The notes beneath the pieces were generated by a model. It was not told where the DNA came from. It did not search any database and worked only from the letters and a program-made list of their open reading frames with translations. DNA of 9,456 bases, from positions 1 through 9,456 of the forward strand of contig JAGDDO010000101.1 in NCBI GenBank assembly GCA_017848205.1, given 5' to 3'. This document shows, in pieces, positions 1 through 4,538 of this stretch. This stretch comes from Oscillospiraceae bacterium (GTDB lineage Bacteria; Bacillota_A; Clostridia; Oscillospirales; Ruminococcaceae). Numbering within the stretch: position 1 is the first letter of the stretch; each line of letters opens with the position of its first letter. The translations under genes and the position numbers were made by a program.

Positions 1-117
1 ACTATAATCAAAATGATCATTGGTCAGTCAGAGAAAAGTGCAAATGCAGATCTAAACAAGGATTGAAATGTAGATGCATCTGATTTGATGCTTCTCAAAA
101 AAATACTTGCAAAGTAA
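1..117 (+). pseudogene. C-terminal fragment of a dockerin protein interrupted by an in-frame TGA
   Basis: Read in frame 1, the left edge encodes the end of a dockerin, the module that anchors secreted enzymes or adhesins to cohesins. The second calcium-binding loop is clear: ADLNKD, stop, NVDASDLMLLKKILAK, ending at TAA 115-117. The usual loop is DxNxDGxxDxxD; the stop at 64-66 sits exactly at the glycine codon, so a single GGA to TGA change would explain it. The downstream residues still look fully dockerin-like, which argues for a recent lesion or a sequencing error rather than an old ruin. As read, the protein ends at base 66 and loses the second half of the loop and its helix. The rest of the gene lies outside the window, so the catalytic or binding part is unknown. 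A two-hairpin terminator-like repeat follows 25-30 bases after the frame's natural end. Confidence 0.75.
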
Positions 118-141
118 AATGATTTTTCACTCGTAAAAAAA

Positions 142-208
142 AGGTGACAGCGGTTCCGATCCGGAACCGCTGTTATAATTTTATCCCCTCGGAACGATGG
201 GATAACTC
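142..208 (+). repeat. Two-hairpin intergenic repeat, copy 1 (terminator-like)
   Basis: Hairpin 1 is a perfect 12-bp stem, ACAGCGGTTCCG (147-158) with CGGAACCGCTGT (162-173), loop ATC. It is followed by a T-rich stretch (TATAATTTTA). Hairpin 2 pairs 182-191 with 195-204, nine of ten pairs, loop GAA. The sequence is nearly the same as the copy at 727-799. In hairpin 2 a T-A pair (184/202) replaces the C-G pair of copy 2, a compensatory change. Its position just after the dockerin stop suggests transcription termination or 3'-end protection of that mRNA, but the T-tract is short and interrupted. Confidence 0.75.
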
Positions 209-220
209 ATTTTAATGGTG

Positions 221-233
221 GTGCCTTCGGCAC
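221..233. other. Small perfect hairpin GTGCC-TTC-GGCAC
   Basis: A 5-bp perfect stem with a TTC loop (or a C-UUCG-G type tetraloop) lies between the two-hairpin repeat and the next terminator. It has no T-tract of its own. It may be part of a stack of structures ending the dockerin transcript; no independent role can be shown. Confidence 0.3.
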
Positions 234-238
234 AATTG

Positions 239-275
239 ACAAAAATCGCTACACGGTTCGTGCAGCGATTTTTGT
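239..275. terminator. Bidirectional intrinsic terminator
   Basis: A 12-bp stem pairs 239-250 with 264-275 (core AAAAATCGCT / AGCGATTTTT), topped by an inner CACG-GTT-CGTG stem after an A-C mismatch. The A-run and T-run on the two arms let it work in both directions. On the minus strand it lies 10 bases after the stop of the antitoxin gene and probably ends that transcript. On the plus strand it would back up the dockerin gene's terminator. Confidence 0.8.
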
Positions 276-284
276 TACGAATTT

Positions 285-590
285 TCAAGAATGCTTCCTC
301 CTGAATTCTTCAAATACATCATCGTCATTATAAACGTTACCGTTTGAATAATCAGCATAACCACGTTCCAGTTTTGCATGTATCTGTTCAGTTGTCATCT
401 CTGATGCATTGATATCTGATGGCATTTTAGGAAGTGAAACAGAAAAAGGAATACCGCCTGTCAAAACTATTTGATGTAAAAACATATCAACGGCAGTTGA
501 CATAGGTATACCTAACTGTGATAAAACTGATTCAGCGTTTGATTTTAATTCCGGATTAACTCTTAGATTAAGTGTTGCTGTTTTTTCCAT
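285..590 (-). CDS. RelB/DinJ-family antitoxin, solitary
   Basis: This 101-residue protein begins MEKTATLNLRVNPELKSNAE, the ribbon-helix-helix DNA-binding start typical of RelB/DinJ antitoxins (a beta strand around residues 4-11, then helices through about residue 48 with the AVDMFLHQIVLTGGIPF segment). The acidic, flexible C-terminus (DYSNGNVYNDDDVFEEFRRKHS region) is where relatives bind and neutralise a RelE/YafQ-type ribosome-dependent RNase. The start ATG at 588-590 is preceded on the minus strand by AGAGAGG eight bases upstream. No toxin gene lies next to it: downstream is a terminator and a dockerin gene on the other strand, and upstream is 400 bases without a gene. It may be an orphan regulator, act on a toxin encoded elsewhere, or be a remnant of a lost pair. 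Family assignment is firm; function in the absence of a toxin is not. Confidence 0.9.
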   Translation of the reverse strand: MEKTATLNLRVNPELKSNAESVLSQLGIPMSTAVDMFLHQIVLTGGIPFSVSLPKMPSDINASEMTTEQIHAKLERGYADYSNGNVYNDDDVFEEFRRKHS

Positions 591-641
591 AACTAATACC
601 TCTCTTTGATTAATATGCGGAATACAAGTATTTCTATAAAC

Positions 642-670
642 ATTGTAACGCAGATGTCGTTACTTGTCAA
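642..670 (-). promoter_or_regulatory. Promoter of the antitoxin gene
   Basis: On the minus strand TTGACA (665-670) is followed after exactly 17 bases by TACAAT (642-647). That is a full -35 consensus and five of six bases for the -10. The start of transcription would fall around 635, about 45 bases before the start codon. Confidence 0.75.
645..663. promoter_or_regulatory. Likely operator: GTAACG-N7-CGTTAC inverted repeat in the antitoxin promoter
   Basis: A perfect 6-bp inverted repeat with a 7-base spacer sits inside the 17-base spacer between the -35 and -10 boxes and overlaps the -10 by three bases. A dimeric repressor bound here would block RNA polymerase. RelB-type antitoxins are known to repress their own promoters through such dyads, so self-regulation is the simplest reading. 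Confidence 0.5.
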
Positions 671-726
671 CGGGGTTTTAGAAGTTATTTCGTTTATTAT
701 TTTCGGCAGTAGTTTGAAGAATATAA

Positions 727-799
727 AAGGTGACAGCGGTTCCGTTCCGGAACCGCTGTAATAATTTTACCCCCTCGTTCGAGGGGGTAACTCATTAAA
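727..799 (+). repeat. Two-hairpin intergenic repeat, copy 2 (best preserved)
   Basis: Hairpin 1 pairs 733-744 with 748-759 (12 of 12, loop TTC). Hairpin 2 pairs TTACCCCCTCG (767-777) with CGAGGGGGTAA (780-790), 11 of 11. AATAATTTTA joins them and ACTCATTA follows. The element matches copy 1 closely over its whole length. Unlike copies 1, 3 and 4 it does not follow a plus-strand gene: the nearest stop codon upstream on that strand is at 117, and the antitoxin gene runs the other way. Confidence 0.75.
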
Positions 800-852
800 A
801 TCATCTTAGCAATTATAATATCATGTTTTTATTGAAAAGTCCATACTGAAAC

Positions 853-876
853 AACATTTTTCGGCCGAATAATGTT
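853..876. promoter_or_regulatory. 24-bp palindrome upstream of the BspA promoter
   Basis: The sequence is a dyad centred on CGGCCG with 11 of 12 pairs matched, bounded by AACATT and AATGTT. Its reverse complement matches the three tandem elements at 2877-2964 at 20 of 21 core positions. It lies about 50 bases upstream of the -35 box of the BspA gene. A protein binding site is the likeliest reading; transcribed as RNA it could also form a hairpin, but there is no T-tract. Confidence 0.5.
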
Positions 877-925
877 TAAGGAAGCAGTACAATGTACCAG
901 TCAGGAAAAGCAGGTACAAAGAAAG

Positions 926-954
926 TTGACAAAAAAATAAAAACATAATATAAT
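926..954 (+). promoter_or_regulatory. Consensus sigma-70 promoter of the BspA-dockerin gene
   Basis: TTGACA (926-931), 17 bases, TATAAT (949-954): both boxes match consensus exactly. The surroundings are very A/T-rich, including an A-tract in the spacer. Transcription would start near 961, giving a leader of about 80 bases. Confidence 0.85.
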
Positions 955-1041
955 AATAAATATTAATAACTGACAATTTATTTCAGGAATTTAATTCGGA
1001 GTTTGTATAAATTGCTTGTTTCAAATGGAAAGGAGAAAAAT

Positions 1042-2790
1042 ATGAAAAAGAGAATTTGTTCTGCAGTGCTGTCGATGCTGATCGCCGGAGGTATGGTTCC
1101 GTATATGAACATTTATATTCCGGCCGAGACTGTCTGTGCTTATGAATCAGCACAGAATGAAAAGGAGATAGATGGAATCGTCTATACTCTTTATAACGAT
1201 TTTGCGGAGGTCACAGGATGCGGTAAAGATGTTTCCGGCGAAGTTATTCTGCAGTCTGAGGTAAATGGTCTTCCTGTAAAATATATAAGCGGCTCTGCAT
1301 TTTTTGACTGCAATAAAATTGAAAAGCTGACAGTTCCGGAGTCAGTAGTTGGTATTCATTCTTCAGCTTTTATGGGGTGTGACGGACTGACAGAACTGAA
1401 TCTTTCGGACTCTGTTAAGAGTATCGGTGATTCTGCGTTTGAAAACTGCCGTAATCTTAAAACTATTAATTTACCGAAATCGGTAATGTATTACGGTCAG
1501 GATGTATTTGCCGGAACACAGTGGCTGAAGGACAGGCAGAAGGAAGATCCGCTGGTAATTGTGAACGGATGGGTCCTGGACGGAAATGAGTGTTACGGCA
1601 ATGTCGTTATTCCGGATACGGCTGAGGCAATAGCTGCGTACGCTTTCGGCAAGTACAACAGGGTAAGTAACATAAGTATACCTGAAACGGTAAAATATAT
1701 AGGTCCGGATGCATTTGCCGGAACACAGTGGCTGAGTAATATGAAGAGAGAGGATCCTCTTGTAGTAGTAAACGGATATCTTATAGACGGAACATTCTGT
1801 TCCGGCGATGTGGTTATTCCTGATACTGTAAAAACGATATGCGCATCTGCTTTTGAACATTGCAGTGAGATTACTTCAGTTGTTATACCAGAATCAGTTA
1901 CCTGTATTGATGAATGTGCTTTTTCGAACTGTGCCAATCTGACTTATGCCAGGATAGAAGGAGCGGTATCTGAATGGGGCGCATGCAGTTTCGGATGGTG
2001 CGAAAAACTGGAAACTGCAGATGTAACAGGAGCTGTTACATCTTTAGCAGATTCGACGTTCTCTCACTGCATCAGTCTTAAGAAAGTAACTTTGCCGGAA
2101 ACGCTGACAACTATTGAACCTATGGCATTCTATATGTGCAAATCACTTGAATCTGTTAATTTACCTGCATCTGTTACAGAAATCAGATACGAAACATTTT
2201 ACCGCTGTGAAAAACTGAAAGAGGTAACGATACCTGAGTCACTTACCTGTATAGAAGAGGCCGCGTTCACCGGATGCGCTTCATTAAAGTCAGTAAACAT
2301 ACCTGAAAATGTGATAAAGCTTGAACCTTTTGCGTTCTCGCGCTGTACCGGACTGCAGAATGTGACATTACCTTCTTCATTAAAGGAAATAGGAGAAAAG
2401 GCATTCTGGGACTGCGGCAGTCTTACGGAAATGACAATACCTGACTCAGTAAAGACAATAGGCGGGGAAGTTTTCTTAGAATGCAGCGAAAAGTTTACAT
2501 TATGCGGTTCTGAAGGTTCGGAAGCGCAGAAATATGCCGGAGAAAACGGAATAAAGTTTACTGCGAAGCAGACAGGCACTGAAACTGATGATGTTCTGTA
2601 CGGAGATGTAAATGCCGATGGTGTTATAGATGTGACGGATATTTCAGAATTATCCGTTGCGCTTGTTGATTATATCGAACTTGAGGCCGGAGCAGCCAGA
2701 CGCGCCGATGTGACCAGAGACGGCATAGTTGCTATCAACGATCTTGCGGTTATCCGACAGTATCTGTCCAAAAAGATCGATAAACTCTGA
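1042..2790 (+). CDS. Secreted BspA-type leucine-rich-repeat protein with C-terminal dockerin
   Basis: The start chosen is ATG 1042, with AGGAG at 1031-1035; a reading from TTG 1003 has no ribosome site and would spoil the signal peptide. The 582-residue protein begins with a signal peptide (MKKRICSAVLSMLIAGGMVP, cleavage probably around residues 30-34). Residues about 75-490 are LRR_5/BspA repeats of roughly 23 residues, recurring as IPESVTCIDECAFSNC-like units. Residues 156-271 contain a twice-repeated 69-residue module starting FAGTQWL and containing EDPLVxVNG and VVIPDT. Residues 520-582 form a dockerin: loop 1 DVNADGVIDVTD (522-533) is intact, loop 2 DVTRDGIVAIND (556-567) has Ala where the ninth position usually has Asp or Asn. 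The protein is exported and probably docked onto a cohesin scaffold. BspA repeats generally mediate binding to proteins or surfaces, so an adhesion or substrate-binding role is inferred; no catalytic domain is visible. Confidence 0.93.
   Translation: MKKRICSAVLSMLIAGGMVPYMNIYIPAETVCAYESAQNEKEIDGIVYTLYNDFAEVTGCGKDVSGEVILQSEVNGLPVKYISGSAFFDCNKIEKLTVPESVVGIHSSAFMGCDGLTELNLSDSVKSIGDSAFENCRNLKTINLPKSVMYYGQDVFAGTQWLKDRQKEDPLVIVNGWVLDGNECYGNVVIPDTAEAIAAYAFGKYNRVSNISIPETVKYIGPDAFAGTQWLSNMKREDPLVVVNGYLIDGTFCSGDVVIPDTVKTICASAFEHCSEITSVVIPESVTCIDECAFSNCANLTYARIEGAVSEWGACSFGWCEKLETADVTGAVTSLADSTFSHCISLKKVTLPETLTTIEPMAFYMCKSLESVNLPASVTEIRYETFYRCEKLKEVTIPESLTCIEEAAFTGCASLKSVNIPENVIKLEPFAFSRCTGLQNVTLPSSLKEIGEKAFWDCGSLTEMTIPDSVKTIGGEVFLECSEKFTLCGSEGSEAQKYAGENGIKFTAKQTGTETDDVLYGDVNADGVIDVTDISELSVALVDYIELEAGAARRADVTRDGIVAINDLAVIRQYLSKKIDKL
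1507..1854 (+). repeat. Tandem 69-residue module inside the BspA gene
   Basis: The block starting at Phe156 (base 1507) is repeated starting at Phe225 (base 1714), an offset of 207 bases. The two copies share FAGTQWL, EDPLV-VNG, DG--C-G-VVIPDT and a closing AF. At DNA level the start of the module is identical over 23 bases (1506-1528 and 1713-1735), while the rest has diverged. This points to an in-frame duplication whose ends are still held constant by selection or local conversion. Confidence 0.8.
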
Positions 2791-2819
2791 TAACAGAAAA
2801 TACGATCACATTACTGAAA

Positions 2820-2882
2820 ACAGCGGTTCCGTTCAGGGACCGCTGAAATAATTTCAGCCCCTCGTTCGAGGTGTACACATTA
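2820..2882 (+). repeat. Two-hairpin intergenic repeat, copy 3 (partly decayed)
   Basis: Hairpin 1 pairs CAGCGGTTCC (2821-2830) with GGGACCGCTG (2836-2845), ten pairs including one T-G wobble. AAATAATTTCA follows. Hairpin 2 keeps CCTCG-TT-CGAGG (2860-2871) but its lower stem is broken. The element begins 30 bases after the BspA stop and probably ends that transcript. Its tail runs into the 32-bp tandem repeats. Confidence 0.65.
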
Positions 2883-2972
2883 GTCGGTTGAAAAATGCAG
2901 TTTCAATAACATTATTCGGTCGAAAAACGCAGTATACAGAACGTTATTCGGTCGAAAAATGCAGTTTGCATA
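2877..2972 (+). repeat. Three 24-bp elements at an exact 32-bp period, upstream of a promoter
   Basis: Copies lie at 2877-2900, 2909-2932 and 2941-2964; the shared core is TTCGGTCGAAAAATGCAG with few changes, and the 8-bp spacers (TTTCAATA, TATACAGA, TTTGCATA) differ. Each core is an imperfect dyad (CATTATTCGG against CGAAAAATG). Thirty-two bases is about three helical turns, so bound proteins would sit on one face of the DNA. The last copy ends eight bases before the proposed -35 of the acetyltransferase gene. A close relative in the other orientation is at 854-875. Regulator binding sites are the favoured reading. Confidence 0.65.
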
Positions 2973-3001
2973 TAGACTTTACAATTAAAAAATGTTATTA
3001 T
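2973..3001 (+). promoter_or_regulatory. Probable promoter of the acetyltransferase gene
   Basis: TAGACT (2973-2978) and TATTAT (2996-3001) are 17 bases apart, matching consensus at four and five of six positions. An alternative is TTTACA (2978-2983) with TATAAA (2999-3004) at 15 bases. The weak -35, directly beside the tandem elements, would fit a promoter needing an activator. Confidence 0.45.
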
Positions 3002-3044
3002 AAATGCAAATAAAAATGTAAATGACAGAAGGAGATATACTGAA

Positions 3045-3788
3045 ATGACAGAAATACAACTACTTCCGCTCGAAGAATCTGACCGCGAGCAGTTTATAAA
3101 AGATAATCAGGAAGCATTCAATTACGGTGCTCTCGAAGAATTCGGTGTACGTGACGATCACTTTGAAGAAGACGGCGAGATAATCTCACACGACACTATC
3201 TCAGATTCAATTGATGACGGCACGGCATACCGGATCGTTCAGAACGGAAAACCCGTCGGCGGTGTTGTCATCAAAACTGAATACGACCAGGGTGATCTTG
3301 AACTGTTGTTCGTATCACCGGCTGCACACAGCAAAGGTATTGGCTATGCCGCATGGTGTGCGATAGAGGAAATGCACCCTGAGGTAACGGTATGGAGTAC
3401 GGTAACTCCGTATTTTGAAAAGCGTAACATTCATTTCTACGTAAATCGCTGCGGATTCCACATAGTCGAATACTTTAACGAACATCACTGTGCTCCGGAT
3501 GATGAGGACGGAGAAATGTTCGAAATGTTTTCCTTCGAGAAGATACTTCCGACTACTCCTGAAGCTGTAGCAGAACAGATAAAGCGCATCACTCATTACG
3601 AAAATATAATGGAAGAGGCCGAAACCGGCTCTGAAGAAATGCTGAAACAGCTTTCGGATTACTACGAAAGCTCCGCATGGAAAAGAGACTTTGCCGCTGA
3701 CGAAAAAGGACTTCTTCCGAAAGATCTGAAACGAGGCGTGCTTTCCGAGGACGGGATCTATAACCTTCTTGAGCGGTTCGGATTGTAA
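3045..3788 (+). CDS. GNAT acetyltransferase with C-terminal DUF4298-like domain
   Basis: ATG 3045 follows GAAGGAG (3028-3034) at a ten-base distance. Of 247 residues, about 1-168 look like a GNAT acyl-CoA transferase: a VGGVVIK strand, LELLFVSPAAHSKGIG (85-100) carrying the acetyl-CoA pyrophosphate-binding loop with His95 where Gln or Arg is usual, and NIHFYVNRCGFHIVEYF (128-144), the typical family ending. Residues about 175-245 (ITHYENIMEEA, then LSDYYESSAWKRDFAADEKG) resemble DUF4298, a small domain otherwise seen alone and of unknown role. The protein is cytoplasmic and its substrate cannot be told. It is rich in Asp and Glu. The next gene starts 19 bases later on the same strand and is probably co-transcribed. 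Confidence 0.87.
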   Translation: MTEIQLLPLEESDREQFIKDNQEAFNYGALEEFGVRDDHFEEDGEIISHDTISDSIDDGTAYRIVQNGKPVGGVVIKTEYDQGDLELLFVSPAAHSKGIGYAAWCAIEEMHPEVTVWSTVTPYFEKRNIHFYVNRCGFHIVEYFNEHHCAPDDEDGEMFEMFSFEKILPTTPEAVAEQIKRITHYENIMEEAETGSEEMLKQLSDYYESSAWKRDFAADEKGLLPKDLKRGVLSEDGIYNLLERFGL

Positions 3789-3807
3789 TTAACTAAATGA
3801 AATTGAT

Positions 3808-4443
3808 ATGAAAAAACAAATAATAAAAAGATGTCCGTGGTGTGGACATGATATTGAAAAATCAGGTGTGATAAACCAGATGATCAAAAAATGCAGTCAT
3901 TGTGATCATCAAGACACTGAAAGTGTTTGTGAATTTGGAAACCAAAGACCACTTACAATCATCTGGATATCATTAATGCTTCTTTCCATAATGTTTTTGG
4001 TGCTTTCCGGCATTTTCAGTCTGAAATTTATAATCTTGGCTCATGCGGCATTAAGCGTTATACCTTTGATTGGCGGCAACCAAAAAAACTACATCAGAGA
4101 TGATGAATATGACACAAGCAAATTTATGTATAAAAAATATACAGCGGATATATTCTTCAATGAAGAACTGAGTAAAAAACAAAAGAAATCATATCTGATA
4201 AACGCCAGTATTATTCCTGTTTGTTTTGTTGATTCGAATGGTCTCCCTGTTTCAAACACCATATGCATATTTATCGAAAATGCAGCCATCAAATCGGATA
4301 ATAATTTTGAATGTACATTTTCGTTTCTGCCTTTGTCAGAAGTTAAATTCAATATCGAAGGCACAGGAATTCATTTCTTTCTTTTCGATGGTAAGTACAG
4401 AATCGGAGAAGGTGTTGTTACTGGTATAAAAGATGCGTTCTGA
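3808..4443 (+). CDS. Zinc-ribbon membrane protein of unknown function
   Basis: The 211-residue product starts with a zinc ribbon, CPWC (9-12) and CSHC (29-32), a CxxC-x16-CxxC pattern. Two hydrophobic segments follow (about 49-70 and 72-89), separated by a single short polar turn, so they probably form a membrane hairpin. The remaining 120 residues are soluble and strand-rich, with no motif I recognise. The N-terminal ribbon and C-terminal domain would lie on the same side, probably the cytoplasm. There is no clear ribosome binding site before ATG 3808; a five-codon frame (ATG 3797 to TGA 3809-3811) overlaps the start by ATGA and could couple translation. The gene is visibly more AT-rich, with more AAA and ATA codons, than its neighbours, which hints at transfer. 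The terminator at 4454 ends the transcript. Confidence 0.8.
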   Translation: MKKQIIKRCPWCGHDIEKSGVINQMIKKCSHCDHQDTESVCEFGNQRPLTIIWISLMLLSIMFLVLSGIFSLKFIILAHAALSVIPLIGGNQKNYIRDDEYDTSKFMYKKYTADIFFNEELSKKQKKSYLINASIIPVCFVDSNGLPVSNTICIFIENAAIKSDNNFECTFSFLPLSEVKFNIEGTGIHFFLFDGKYRIGEGVVTGIKDAF

Positions 4444-4453
4444 AAAAAGCAAG

Positions 4454-4516
4454 ACCGGCATATCCTTGCATACGTAAAGTACGCAGCTGCGGATATACCG
4501 GTTTTTTAGTGTTTTA
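4454..4516. terminator. Long stem-loop terminator between convergent genes (stem-loop family, copy A)
   Basis: ACCGG-C-ATATCC (4454-4465) pairs with GGATAT-A-CCGGT (4491-4502): eleven pairs and one C-A mismatch. The plus strand continues with TTTTTT, a standard intrinsic terminator. On the minus strand the A-rich sequence at 4442-4448 supplies a T-run as well, so it can serve both the zinc-ribbon gene and the MutS-like gene. The 25-base loop holds a small apical stem CGTA-AAG-TACG (4473-4483). TAGTGTT follows at 4507-4513. The stem, the apical hairpin and the trailing TAGTGTT all recur at 9380-9439. Confidence 0.85.
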
Positions 4517-4538
4517 ATAAGGGTGAAAATTGTTTATA

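Noticed and set aside
1003..1041. Upstream start (TTG 1003) for the BspA protein
   Set aside because: There is no ribosome binding site before it, and it would put 13 polar residues ahead of a standard signal peptide. ATG 1042 has AGGAG at the right distance.
1471..2579. Long minus-strand reading frames opposite the BspA gene
   Set aside because: They are by-products of the repetitive LRR coding sequence; they lack ribosome sites and have no protein-like family features, while the plus-strand frame is clearly real.
2877..2972. Possible short CRISPR array from three regularly spaced repeats
   Set aside because: The spacers are only 8 bases, the repeats are 24 bases and imperfect, and there are no cas genes. 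The position beside a promoter fits binding sites better.
3797..3811. Five-codon frame before the zinc-ribbon gene as a true leader peptide
   Set aside because: It has no ribosome site and is short enough to occur by chance; it is mentioned only as a possible coupling device.
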